Positions 17,999 through 26,755 of a stretch of 42,912 bases of DNA are shown here, in pieces. The translations under genes and the position numbers were made by a program. Location: NCBI GenBank assembly GCA_032229885.1, contig JAVYAJ010000144.1, positions 1 to 42,912 on the forward strand. The letters run 5' to 3'. How positions within the stretch are numbered: the first letter of the stretch is position 1; each line of letters begins with the position of its first letter. The notes under the pieces are model-generated. The model did not search any database. It was not told where the DNA came from and saw only the letters and a program-made list of their open reading frames with translations. The stretch comes from Anammoximicrobium sp032229885. GTDB taxonomy: Bacteria > Planctomycetota > Planctomycetia > Pirellulales > Pirellulaceae.

Positions 17999-18283
17999 GG
18001 TGACGTCGGGCAGAGGTTCTCGGAATTCAATCGAGGGTGCACGGACGGCCTCGTTCAATGGTCCGCCCGGCGAGATTGCGCCGGGGGCCCGCCGAGGTCG
18101 TGTCGGGTCCCGCGAACAGATGATCGCGAACAGATGATCTCGGGCGCGACTCGGCTGGCGAAGGTCCGAAGGTTCGTCGCTGGGTCCGCTGTGCAGCTCT
18201 CGTTTCCGCCGCCCGAATTCCGCCCCGCGAAGGCTTGCGGAAATATGTTCATGACCACGCCGATCGCGTAGAATGCAGGCGAT

Positions 18284-19756
18284 ATGAAAACATCGTGGAT
18301 CCCTACCGTTGTTCCGGCGTTGCTGGCAAGCGTGTGCATCGGCGCGCTGGTCCTGTGGCTGACCAGCGGACGCGCGGGCGTTCAGCCGACGGCGGCCTCT
18401 GACGGCGCCCGCGCATCCTGGTTGAGCGAATTGGGCAACGAAGGCCGAGCGCAACTCGTGGCGCGCGAGCCGGGACGAGATGGCACACCCGAGCCGACCC
18501 AAGACAGCGACCAGCGGAACACGGCGGCCGGCCAGCCGGTGCGCGGTCCGGGCCAGCCGGCGGACATCCCCGGCGCCTGGCCCGGCTTTCGCGGGCCGAA
18601 TCGGGACGCCATCTGCGACGACGGGACCCGCTTGGCTCGCGCGTGGCCCGCGTCCGGACCGCCCGTGATGTGGCGGATCGAATTGGGCCAGGGGTACGCC
18701 AGCCCGGCGATCCACGACGGCCGGGTGTATGTTTTGGACTACGACGAACAGGCACGAGCCGACACGATGCGCTGCCTGTCGTTGGCCGATGGGCGCGAAA
18801 TCTGGCGGAATAGCTATCCGATCGAAATCGTCCCCAATCACGGGTGTTCGCGGACCGTGCCGGCGATGATCCGCGACTGTGTCGTATCGATCGGCCCGCG
18901 CTGCCACGTGGCGTGCTGGGACGCCGAGACGGGCCAGAACCGGTGGCTGATCGACATGGTCCAGCGGTTCGGCGCCGAAGAGCGGCAATGGTACACGGGG
19001 CAATGCCCGCTGGTCGATGGCGACCGCGTGATCCTGGCGCCCGGCGGACCAGAAGCCTTGCTGGCGGCCGTCGAGTTCCGCACGGGCCAGGTCGTCTGGA
19101 AGACGCCCAACCCGCGGGGCTGGAAAATGACCCACTCGTCGGTCATGATCACCGAGTTTGCCGGGCACAAGATGTACGTCTACTGCGGCACCGGCGGCAC
19201 GGTCGGAGTCTCGGCCGAAGATGGGCGAATTTTGTGGGACGAGACCCGTTGGGTCGAGAACTTTGCGACCAGTCCCTCGCCGCTGCCGCTGGCCGACGGC
19301 CGGATCTTCCTGTCCAGCGGATACGACGTCACGGGAGCGATGATGCTGCAGATCAAGGCCGCCGGCGACGATCTGTCCGTCGCGCCAGCCTACACGCTGA
19401 CGCGAAAAGAGTTCAATTCGGAACAGCAGACGCCGATCTACTATCGCGGGCGCCTGTACGGCGTGAGAAAAATGCGCGGGCAGATGGTCTGCTTGGACCT
19501 GGACGGCAAAGAGCTGTGGAACAGCGGCAGTCAGAAATTTGGCCACGGACCGTACATGATTGCCGACGAGATGATCTTCGCCTTGGCCGACAACGGACTG
19601 CTGGTCACGATGGAAGCGGTCCCCGATGCGTTTCGGCCTTTGGCCCAGTTCCAAGTGTTCGACAACGGTCACGACGCCTGGGGGCCGATGGCGATGGCCG
19701 GCGGGCGACTGATCGTCCGCGACCTGACGCGGATGGCGTGTCTGGACGTGCGCTGA
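18284..19756 (+). CDS. PQQ-like beta-propeller repeat protein, membrane-anchored
   Basis: The 490-aa product has an N-terminal hydrophobic segment (about residues 8-27, VVPALLASVCIGALVLWLTS). A polar linker of about 80 residues follows, and then a propeller opening with AWPGFRGPNRDAICDDGT. That WPxFRGPxR entry motif is typical of planctomycete PQQ-like (BamB/quinoprotein-fold) proteins. Blade-like repeats follow, for example YASPAIHDGRVYVLDYDEQ, DAETGQNRWLIDM, SAEDGRILWDETRW and LDLDGKELWNSG. These repeats resemble PQQ-binding blades, but no cytochrome c motif or clear catalytic aspartate is recognised, so enzyme activity is not claimed. It is extracytoplasmic by its anchor. It is the first gene of the plus-strand run that leads to the iron-sulfur proteins, separated from the NHL gene by 276 bp. 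Confidence 0.85.
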   Translation: MKTSWIPTVVPALLASVCIGALVLWLTSGRAGVQPTAASDGARASWLSELGNEGRAQLVAREPGRDGTPEPTQDSDQRNTAAGQPVRGPGQPADIPGAWPGFRGPNRDAICDDGTRLARAWPASGPPVMWRIELGQGYASPAIHDGRVYVLDYDEQARADTMRCLSLADGREIWRNSYPIEIVPNHGCSRTVPAMIRDCVVSIGPRCHVACWDAETGQNRWLIDMVQRFGAEERQWYTGQCPLVDGDRVILAPGGPEALLAAVEFRTGQVVWKTPNPRGWKMTHSSVMITEFAGHKMYVYCGTGGTVGVSAEDGRILWDETRWVENFATSPSPLPLADGRIFLSSGYDVTGAMMLQIKAAGDDLSVAPAYTLTRKEFNSEQQTPIYYRGRLYGVRKMRGQMVCLDLDGKELWNSGSQKFGHGPYMIADEMIFALADNGLLVTMEAVPDAFRPLAQFQVFDNGHDAWGPMAMAGGRLIVRDLTRMACLDVR

Positions 19757-20032
19757 CGCGGGTCGGCGTGCCGCGAGGACGCGATGAAAAAAGCCTCTGC
19801 CGGGTGAAAAAAGAGCTGGCCGGCGCGCTGTTGTATCCCCGAACCGCGAAAGTTATCATAACTAGCGTCTAGCTCTCATTTTAGCGAACTCCGTTTTTTT
19901 CCAGGCCCAGTCGCCGCGCAGACGTTTGCCGCGGGTCGGCTGGAGCCGAGCGCCCTGGCCGCTGTCAAAGGCCAATCGCGACTCGGGGCATACTTGAGAC
20001 GCAGCGGCTATCCGCTGTGGTGCAAGCAACAA
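19757..20032. other. 276-bp gap with short repeats and an 11-bp palindrome
   Basis: GTTATCATAAC at 19852-19862 is a perfect palindrome around one base, followed by CTAGCGTCTAG. Upstream, a TGAAAAAAG-containing 20-bp block occurs twice (about 19783-19822), imperfectly. This may hold the promoter of the NHL gene, but no confident -35/-10 pair is seen. Confidence 0.35.
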
Positions 20033-21316
20033 ATGACTTGTGACAGAACTACTCAATTGTCAGGCCGAACCACCGGCGGACCCGGCCGAACAGCCGGGCC
20101 GTTCGAGCGAACCGCACGGACGACGCCGATCGCGGCCCGCAGCAAGGGACGCGGCGCGGCGGGCGTCGGTCCGGCACATCGGGGCGGAAGGCTGGCTCGA
20201 GTTGGCAATGGGCTGCGTTATCGGCGACGCCGGTTGGCCGGTGGGAAGGTCGTCTGGCCGCTGCTGGTCGGCGGGCTGATCGTCGCCGCGCTGGCTCTGG
20301 CCGCGGGGGCCGTGTTGCGCATGGATCCGTGGGGCGAAGGCGAGTCCGGCCTCTCGTCGCGATTCGTGTTCAGTGCCGACGAGTATCAGCGAGCGGAGCC
20401 GGCGCTGATCGCGTTTGCCGAGCAGGGCAGTTTCGCGACCGAACTCGGGACCGTGCATGGCTTGGCGATCGGGGCGGACGATCGCGTGTACGTCGCGGGC
20501 GACGGGAAGATCCGGACGTTCGGGGCGGACGGGCGGCGCATGGTCGACATTCCCATCGAGGGCATCCCGCGCTGTCTGGCGGTCGGCCGCGCGGATGACG
20601 ACCAGCCGGAACGTCTGTACGCGGGCCTCGAAAAACGAATCGTGCTGTTCGACGCAGAGGGCGCAGTGATCGCCGGATGGACGGACGGCTTGGACGACAA
20701 GTCCGTACTGACTTCGCTGGCAATCGGCGAAGACAGCCTGTTCGCCGCGGACGCGGGCAATCGAGTTGTGTTGCGTTACGATTTCGACGGCGCGCTGCTC
20801 GGACGAATCGGACAAGCGGATCCCGGGCGGGGGATTCGCGGGTTCATCATTCCCAGTCCGCATTTCGACGTGGCGGTGACGGCCGACGGCCTGGTGCGAG
20901 TGGCCAATCCGGGCGCGCGGCGGATCGAGACATATACCGCCGATGGCGATCTGCTGGGCCACTGGGGCAAGGCTTCGGCGGAGATCGAAGGTTTTTTCGG
21001 CTGCTGTAATCCGGCGGATTTCACGGTCTTGCCGGACGGTCGCTTCGTAACGGCGGAAAAGGGGATCCCGCGCGTCAAGATCTACGGGCCGCAAGGCGAA
21101 TTGGAATGCGTGGTCGCCGATCCGCAGATGCTGGGGCAAAGCGTCAGCGCCGGGCAACTCGAGCAGGACAGCGGCCACGCACCGACGTTCGACGTCGCGG
21201 TCGACGGCCGCGGGCGCGTGTTGGTGTTGGACTCGCCCCGACGCGAGGTGCGGGTATTTGTGCGAAAGACAGCCAATGGGCAAGAGGAAGGGACCAACGG
21301 AGGCAGCGATGGATAA
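20033..21316 (+). CDS. Membrane-anchored NHL-repeat beta-propeller protein
   Basis: The 427-aa product has a long basic, disordered N-terminus (residues 1-72). A single membrane segment follows at about 73-95 (VVWPLLVGGLIVAALALAAG), and then an NHL-type propeller outside the membrane. Blade motifs include HGLAIGADDRVYVAGDGKIR, DDKSVLTSLAIGEDSLFAAD, FDVAVTADGLVRVANPGARR and FDVAVDGRGRVLVLDSPRRE. A GFFGCCNPADFTVLPDGRFV segment carries an adjacent Cys pair, which is unusual in an NHL propeller and could bind a cofactor or form a redox disulfide. The start is uncertain: an upstream in-frame ATG lies at 19994, and neither start has a good ribosome binding site. Its end overlaps the start of the 66-aa gene by eight bases, and it leads into the iron-sulfur genes, so a role in that module is inferred. 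Confidence 0.8.
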   Translation: MTCDRTTQLSGRTTGGPGRTAGPFERTARTTPIAARSKGRGAAGVGPAHRGGRLARVGNGLRYRRRRLAGGKVVWPLLVGGLIVAALALAAGAVLRMDPWGEGESGLSSRFVFSADEYQRAEPALIAFAEQGSFATELGTVHGLAIGADDRVYVAGDGKIRTFGADGRRMVDIPIEGIPRCLAVGRADDDQPERLYAGLEKRIVLFDAEGAVIAGWTDGLDDKSVLTSLAIGEDSLFAADAGNRVVLRYDFDGALLGRIGQADPGRGIRGFIIPSPHFDVAVTADGLVRVANPGARRIETYTADGDLLGHWGKASAEIEGFFGCCNPADFTVLPDGRFVTAEKGIPRVKIYGPQGELECVVADPQMLGQSVSAGQLEQDSGHAPTFDVAVDGRGRVLVLDSPRREVRVFVRKTANGQEEGTNGGSDG

Positions 21317-21509
21317 CCGCGTTCAGACACGGCGTCAATGGGTGACCGGACTGGTTCGCGCCGGGTTGTTGTCGATCCTGGCGGTGGTCTCGACGGTTTT
21401 GATGCGACGCTCGGCCGACGGGCGCTGCGTGCAGCTCAATCCGTGCGGCGACTGTGGACGCCTCGCGCGTTGCCAACTGCCCGCCGCGCTAGAATGGAAG
21501 CGGCGCTGA
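21309..21509 (+). CDS. Small membrane protein with four cysteines (66 aa)
   Basis: The product begins MDNRVQTRRQWVTGLVRAGL, with one membrane segment at about residues 13-31, and ends with a short extracytoplasmic or cytoplasmic tail RCVQLNPCGDCGRLARCQLP. The cysteines are spaced C-x5-C-x2-C-x5-C, compatible with a metal or iron-sulfur site or two disulfides. The twin arginine before the hydrophobic segment hints at export. The ATG overlaps the NHL stop codon region (stop TAA at 21314-21316), which implies translational coupling. The next gene encodes a polyferredoxin. No family is recognised. That it is real is supported by its position in the run, the overlap and the non-random cysteines. 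Confidence 0.7.
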   Translation: MDNRVQTRRQWVTGLVRAGLLSILAVVSTVLMRRSADGRCVQLNPCGDCGRLARCQLPAALEWKRR

Positions 21510-21716
21510 GCCGGGCGCCGGATCGTGAGCGGCCCGGGACGGCCGTTTACAGGGCGGGTTTCTGTCGGCGTTTGCCGCACGGCGGTCGGCGTTCGGACGG
21601 ATGTTCTCCCCCACACACAGTAGGAACACACGAGTGGTTTCCCGATCTCGCCCGGCAGGTGGGATCTCCCGAGGCGGCGTTTGGGGCTGCGGAATAGCTC
21701 GAGAGGGGCCAGAGCG

Positions 21717-22472
21717 ATGAGCCATGTCGATCGACGAAAGTTTCTGAGCGACAGCGCGCGGACCGTGGGTGCGGCGGCCTTGGTCGGCGCGGGCGGCGTG
21801 ATGATGGGTCGGGCGGGCAACGCCGAGCAGATGGTCTGGCAGTTGGACCCCGACAAGTGTATTGCCTGTACGAACTGTGCGACGAAATGCGTCCTGGACG
21901 TTTCGGCAGTCAAGTGCGTCAACTGTTTTGACCTGTGTGGGTACTGCGACATCTGCACCGGCTATTTCGAGATGGGTTATCTGGCGTTGGACACGGCCGC
22001 CGAGAACCAGCTCTGTCCGACCGACGCGATCGAGCGGCGGTTCATCGAAGAGCATTCGGGCCAGCGGTTCTACGAGTACACCATCGACGCCCCGCTGTGC
22101 ATCGGCTGTGGCAAATGCGTCAAAGGCTGCGTCCTGATGAACGGCTCGCTGTACTTGCAGGTCGAGCATGATCGATGCGTGGACTGCAACGAGTGCTCGA
22201 TCGCCGTGGCCTGTCCGACCCACGCCTTCTATCGCGTGCCCGCGTCGCAGGCCGAAATCCTCAAGCGCAAGGCGGTCATCGCGCTGCGTTCGCGCGCACA
22301 GCGGACGTTGGACGCGACGGACTCGAGCGAGGCGGCTCGCCAAGACGCCCGGCAAGTGCTGGCTCGCGTGGAACAGCAGCAACGTTGGCGAGAGGACCAA
22401 GCGCGGCTGGACGCCGCCGCAGATCGCATCGGTGGCGGTCCGCCGCACAAGATCACTGGACAGATCAGTTGA
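21717..22472 (+). CDS. Tat-exported polyferredoxin, NapG-like
   Basis: The 251-aa product starts with a twin-arginine signal, SHVDRRKFLSDSARTVGAAA, so it is exported folded with cofactors. Eighteen cysteines follow. CIACTNCATKC (48-58), CIGCGKCVKGC (128-138) and CVDCNECSIAVAC (154-166) are ferredoxin motifs. An unusual CVNCFDLCGYCDIC block (67-80) and C100 in LCPTDAI add six more. That is enough for four [4Fe-4S] clusters with two cysteines spare. This architecture matches NapG/NosG-type periplasmic ferredoxins, which take electrons from a membrane quinol-oxidising partner. The ATG at 21717 has GAGAGGGG about nine bases upstream. The next gene encodes that kind of membrane partner. The C-terminal 80 residues are charged and helical. 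Confidence 0.9.
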   Translation: MSHVDRRKFLSDSARTVGAAALVGAGGVMMGRAGNAEQMVWQLDPDKCIACTNCATKCVLDVSAVKCVNCFDLCGYCDICTGYFEMGYLALDTAAENQLCPTDAIERRFIEEHSGQRFYEYTIDAPLCIGCGKCVKGCVLMNGSLYLQVEHDRCVDCNECSIAVACPTHAFYRVPASQAEILKRKAVIALRSRAQRTLDATDSSEAARQDARQVLARVEQQQRWREDQARLDAAADRIGGGPPHKITGQIS

Positions 22473-22574
22473 AAGATTCGGTTGAACGCTCGCGAATCGA
22501 CGGGCCAGGGCCGTGGTCGAGGAAGCGAATCGAACGCCGCCACCATCCGCGGCGCGCCACGAAAGAGTGAATAG

Positions 22575-24074
22575 ATGGACGCTGGCAATTCTCGCTTGTT
22601 GAACGCGAACCCAGAACCGACCCGCGCTCAAGGCCCCGATCGACGCCGCGATCAGGTGGCCCGTTGCCTGTCCGGCGAACGGCCCGGTGAACGGCTCGGC
22701 GAACGGTCTGGCGATCGGTCCGGTGGCCGGTGGCCCACTCTCGTTGTCTGGCTGCTGGGCGCAGGGCTGGGCGCGGCGATGTTGGCGTGCGCGCTTCCCG
22801 GGTCGGTCGCGGCCGGCGATTTGATACCCACGCCCGAGTTCGCGGATCATCCGATTCCGATCGCCGCACCGCCCGCGCCCGAGAATATGGCCTGGGAATG
22901 GATCAATGTGGCCGTGCTGGTGATGGCCCTCTGCCTGGCGTCTTACATGGCGCTGGTGAGCCGCTCGCGGCGCGGCCTGCTGGCGCTGACGGTGGTCTGT
23001 CTGATCTGGTTCGGCTTTGTTCGCGACGGCTGTGTGTGCTCGGTCGGCTCGACGCAAAACGTGATCTACGCGTTGACCGAGCCGGCCTACGCCATCCCCG
23101 CGACGACGGTCTTGCTGTTTGTTCTGCCGTTGGTGTTCACGCTGTTTTTCGGCCGGACATTCTGCGCGGCCGTCTGTCCGCTGGGCGCGATCCAGGAGGT
23201 CGTCGCCGTGCGCAGCGTCCGCGTGCCATCGTGGCTCGATCACGCTTTGAGCATCGTGCCGTACATGTATCTGGGCGCGGCGGTGATTTTTGCGGCCTCG
23301 GGAACCGCGTTCATGATCTGCCGTTTCGACCCGTTCGTCCCCATGTTTCGGCTCAGCGGCGACGTCCACATGTTGCTGTTCGGAGGCAGCATCTTGTTCA
23401 TCGGGCTGTTCATCGGGCGGCCCTATTGCCGATACCTGTGCCCCTACGGCGCGATTCTGGGCGTGCTGTCCAAGTTCTCGAAATGGCATCTCACGATCAC
23501 GCCCAACGAGTGCATCCAATGTCAGCTGTGCGAGGACGTCTGCCCGTACGGCGCGATCCAACAGCCGGCGTCGCCGCTGGCCGCGCGATCCAAGCCCGCC
23601 GCGCGGCGACGGCTGGCAGGGATCCTGGCGCTAGTGCCGGTGCTGATCGCCACTGGCATCGGCCTAGGGATGCTGCTGTCGATCCCCCTGTCGCGGATCG
23701 ATTGGCGAGTTCGGCTGGCCGAGCGGGTGCGGCTGGAAGAGACGGGACAGGTCAGCGGGACGACGGATGCCAGCGATGCCTTTCGCAGCTCGGGGCGGCC
23801 GGTCGCCGAGTTGTACGCCACCGCCTTGGATCTACGGGGTCGATATCGTACGCTCGGCGCGTGGCTAGGCGCCTGGACGGGTTTGGTGATCGCGATCAAA
23901 CTGGTGTCGCTGTCGATTCGCCGGCCGCGGCACGACTATCAACCCGACCCGTCGCGCTGCGTGTCGTGCGGCCGCTGTTTCTGGTACTGCCCCAACGAAC
24001 AGGTTCGGTTGGGTTTGATCCGCGACGTGTCCGAAGTGGTCACTGTGCCGCTGAAGCAAATATCCACGCCATAG
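22575..24074 (+). CDS. Membrane iron-sulfur protein, NapH/NosR-like
   Basis: The 499-aa product has a basic, repetitive N-terminus and then about six to eight membrane helices. Cysteine motifs seen are GCVCSVG (153-155), CAAVCPLGAIQ (197-201), CRYLCPYGAI (285-289), a classic CIQCQLCEDVCPYGAI (313-323) and a C-terminal CVSCGRCFWYC (462-472). The paired C-x3-CP motifs inside the membrane part followed by a ferredoxin domain are typical of NapH, NosR and related quinol-linked proteins. These proteins move electrons between the quinone pool and periplasmic proteins. The upstream gene encodes the matching exported ferredoxin. No FMN-binding NosR domain is seen. The N-terminal GERPGERLGER stretch is encoded by a 12-bp minisatellite, and the true start could be further in. 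Confidence 0.88.
   Translation: MDAGNSRLLNANPEPTRAQGPDRRRDQVARCLSGERPGERLGERSGDRSGGRWPTLVVWLLGAGLGAAMLACALPGSVAAGDLIPTPEFADHPIPIAAPPAPENMAWEWINVAVLVMALCLASYMALVSRSRRGLLALTVVCLIWFGFVRDGCVCSVGSTQNVIYALTEPAYAIPATTVLLFVLPLVFTLFFGRTFCAAVCPLGAIQEVVAVRSVRVPSWLDHALSIVPYMYLGAAVIFAASGTAFMICRFDPFVPMFRLSGDVHMLLFGGSILFIGLFIGRPYCRYLCPYGAILGVLSKFSKWHLTITPNECIQCQLCEDVCPYGAIQQPASPLAARSKPAARRRLAGILALVPVLIATGIGLGMLLSIPLSRIDWRVRLAERVRLEETGQVSGTTDASDAFRSSGRPVAELYATALDLRGRYRTLGAWLGAWTGLVIAIKLVSLSIRRPRHDYQPDPSRCVSCGRCFWYCPNEQVRLGLIRDVSEVVTVPLKQISTP
22671..22730 (+). repeat. 12-bp minisatellite (five copies) in the NapH-like gene
   Basis: Five 12-bp units of the form TCCGGCGAACGG, with a few substitutions, run from 22671 to 22730. 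They encode SGER, PGER, LGER, SGDR and SGGR. The period is a multiple of three, so copy-number changes would only lengthen or shorten the cytoplasmic N-terminal arm. Confidence 0.9.
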
Positions 24075-24135
24075 CGGCGACCCTCGCGGCACGGATCCCC
24101 GCAGCGCCGCCGCCGGGCGGCTGGAACTCGCCGTC

Positions 24136-26346
24136 ATGTTGACCGCCGCTGAAAAGTACGCTTTGGCTTCGCGCTGTGCGTTTGTGGCCGGCGCTGCTGC
24201 CGTTCTGTTCTTCACGCTACTGATGGTGGATTTCACCGCCCGCGTCATCGAAGATCCGCTGAACACGCCCGAGTTCGTAGCGGCCAAGGCTCGAATCAAA
24301 GCGGATCCACGCGACGAGGCGGCCAAGGCAGATCTCCGCGAGCTGGATCTGAAGCTGCGCGACGCCTACTTCCAACGCCGGCGATTCACCGTCTGGGGCA
24401 CGTGGCTGCTGTTGTTCAGCACCACGTTTGCCGTAGGATGCGGAAAATGGGCCGCCGTACTGCGCCGCCGATTGCCCCGCCCGGTGGCTCGCGACCCGAG
24501 CCAGGATCCCGAAGAGCAGTTGTTCGCCATCAGTCGTTGGGCGGTAGCGAGCGTCGGCGGCCTGATCGTGCTCGGCGCCCTGGTCACGTGGGCGGGCACG
24601 CGCAGCCCCGTCGACACACAGGGCGTGCGACTCGCGGACGCGTCCGATGACGCCTCGCCGCCGGCGGCAACCACAAGCGCCGCGCAGCCCGCCGCGCCGA
24701 CGCCCGCGCCCAGTGCGCCCCTAGACCGCCCGCCACCGACCGAGTCGCCGTTCGAATCGACTGCGCCCCAGTCGCAGCCGTCCGCCTCGCCACGGGAGCC
24801 ATCTCCTTCGCCGTTCGAGGAATCGACTTCGCCATCCGAGCCGGCTCCGTCGCCGTTCGAACCGGCCTCGCCGCCGACCGAACCAGCGCCGCCACCGACC
24901 CAGCCGTCCGCCTCGCCTGTCGAAGCACCTCCTTCAGCGGCGCCCGATATGACGGCTTCCGACGAATCGCCGGCGCCCATCGAGCAACCCGCGCCCGCCG
25001 AGCCGCAGGCGGCCGCGGGATCGCCCGGCGCGCCGGCCGCGAAATCGGCTGCGCCGTCCGACCTGGAATCAGCGACGCAAGACAAACCGGCGGTCGAAGC
25101 GCCGAGCGACGCGCCGATGCCCCCCGAGCCACCAGCCACGGCAGCCGACGAAGCGGCGCGGCGGAACTGGCCGCGTTTCCGCGGTTGGCAAGGCACAGGC
25201 GTCTCCGAGTTCGCCCGCGCGCCGACCGGCTGGGACGCGACCTCCGGCGAGGACATCCTCTGGAAGACGCCGCTGCCGCTGGCGGGCAACAACTCGCCGA
25301 TCGTCTGGGATAAACGGGTGTTCGTGACCGCCGCCGACGAGACGCGTCGCCTCGTGATCTGCTGCAACGCAGACACAGGCGCGATTCTGTGGACGACCGA
25401 AGCAACGGGCACGCCCGCCAGTACAGCAACGCCTCCGAAGGTCGCCGAAGCGACCGGATACGCGGCTTCGACCGCCGCCGCTGACGGCCGTCGGGTCTAC
25501 GCGATCTTCGCCAACGGAGACCTCGTGGCGGTCGATTTTGCCGGCCAGGTATCCTGGTCGCGGAGCCTGGGGTTGCCCAAGAACGTCTATGGCCATGCCG
25601 CGTCGCTGACGCTCGCCCACGACTTGCTGATCGTCCAGTTCGACCAGGGCGCGCGACAGGACAAGATCTCTCGGTTGATGGCTCTGAAGGTCGATACGGG
25701 CGAGACCGCTTGGGAGACGCCGCGCGAAGTGCCCAACTCGTGGACCACGCCGATCGTTATCGAGCACGAGGGGCGCGAGCAGATCATCACGGCCGCCGAC
25801 CCGTGGGTGATCGCCTATGCCCCGGCCGACGGCCGCGAGCTGTGGCGAGCCAAGTGCCTGCAGGCCGACGTCGGCCCCTCGCCGACCTTTGCCAACGGAA
25901 CCGTGTTCGTGGCCAACGAGTTTCCCGGCATGACCGCGATCCGCGCCGATGGAACGGGCGACGTGACCGACAGCCACGTGATGTGGGAGGCCGACGTCGG
26001 CGCGCCCGATTGTTGCAGTCCGCTGGCCACCGACCGGTTCCTGTTGGTCTTGGCCTCGTACGGCACGCTGGCCTGTTACGACGCCCGCAAGGGCGGTGAC
26101 CCGCTGTGGGAACACGATTTCGACGACACCAAGTTCACGTCGTCTCCGAGCCTCGCCGGCAAGCTCGTGTACTTGTTCGACGAAAGCGGCAAGGTGTTCA
26201 TCGTCGAGCCGACGGAACAGGAATGCCGCACGGTGGGCGAGGCGACGCTGGGCGAGCCGTGCGTGACCAGCCCAGCGTTTCAGGACGGCCGAATGTACGT
26301 CCGCGGCAAACAGCATCTGTTCTGCATCGGTGCGCCGGGGCCTTGA
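24136..26346 (+). CDS. Membrane protein with Pro-rich linker and PQQ-like propeller
   Basis: The 736-aa product has three membrane segments near the N-terminus (about residues 15-32, 87-104 and 134-155). A low-complexity Pro/Ser/Glu linker follows at about 170-330, with PSPFE and APxP repeats. A PQQ-like propeller then opens with NWPRFRGWQGTGVSEFARAP. Blades include SGEDILWKTPLPLAGNNSPI, ADGRRVYAIFANGDLVAVDF, VDTGETAWETPREVPNSWTT and PADGRELWRAKCLQADVGPS. The WPxFRG entry motif is shared with the first propeller gene of this run. The linker probably spans the periplasm or holds the propeller away from the membrane. The gene follows the NapH-like gene by 61 bp and is likely in the same operon. 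A role as electron-accepting quinoprotein or as scaffold is open. Confidence 0.85.
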   Translation: MLTAAEKYALASRCAFVAGAAAVLFFTLLMVDFTARVIEDPLNTPEFVAAKARIKADPRDEAAKADLRELDLKLRDAYFQRRRFTVWGTWLLLFSTTFAVGCGKWAAVLRRRLPRPVARDPSQDPEEQLFAISRWAVASVGGLIVLGALVTWAGTRSPVDTQGVRLADASDDASPPAATTSAAQPAAPTPAPSAPLDRPPPTESPFESTAPQSQPSASPREPSPSPFEESTSPSEPAPSPFEPASPPTEPAPPPTQPSASPVEAPPSAAPDMTASDESPAPIEQPAPAEPQAAAGSPGAPAAKSAAPSDLESATQDKPAVEAPSDAPMPPEPPATAADEAARRNWPRFRGWQGTGVSEFARAPTGWDATSGEDILWKTPLPLAGNNSPIVWDKRVFVTAADETRRLVICCNADTGAILWTTEATGTPASTATPPKVAEATGYAASTAAADGRRVYAIFANGDLVAVDFAGQVSWSRSLGLPKNVYGHAASLTLAHDLLIVQFDQGARQDKISRLMALKVDTGETAWETPREVPNSWTTPIVIEHEGREQIITAADPWVIAYAPADGRELWRAKCLQADVGPSPTFANGTVFVANEFPGMTAIRADGTGDVTDSHVMWEADVGAPDCCSPLATDRFLLVLASYGTLACYDARKGGDPLWEHDFDDTKFTSSPSLAGKLVYLFDESGKVFIVEPTEQECRTVGEATLGEPCVTSPAFQDGRMYVRGKQHLFCIGAPGP

Positions 26347-26377
26347 GCCGAAGCAAGGCCTAAAAACGCCCCGCGCG

Positions 26378-26430
26378 GCTCCGCTCCGCCCCGCTCCGCC
26401 CCGCCCCGCTCCGCTTCGCTCCGCTCCGCG
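26378..26430. repeat. Low-complexity pentamer-like tract
   Basis: Degenerate CCGCT/CCGCC/TCGCT pentamers run without interruption between the propeller gene and the catalase gene. The rest of 26347-26755 holds no recognisable gene. The tract is not open to a meaningful protein and may be a replication-slippage product. Confidence 0.75.
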
Positions 26431-26755
26431 CGCTTCGGCTTCGCTGAGTCGCGGTCCCGACCAGGCACACCCGACCAACCACACCCGCCCAAAAGCCGCG
26501 CTCCACGCGCCAACGCGTTCGCAGCCGGTACGGCACGGCTGGTCGCGTGCCTTCTTCGCGACTGGCGGTCGCTCGATATGTCGCGTGCCGGGTGCGAATG
26601 GCCGCACGCAACCGGCTTGGCGCCGAATGGCCTGCGCCCGATGCCTCGCGAGACGAGTCGCACACGTACCAAACGTCCCGTTTTCTATTACAATCCTTCT
26701 ATCGTGATCGAGATATTTGCAACGATGCCGGCCTCGCGCAAGGGAGAACCGTGAC

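Noticed and set aside
17756..19672. Minus-strand open frame of 638 codons over the PQQ-like gene
   Set aside because: It is antisense to a protein with clear propeller repeats; no recognisable domain or start signal.
26640..26755. PerR/Fur-type box upstream of katA
   Set aside because: An AT-rich patch is present, but no palindrome fits the known PerR or Fur consensus.
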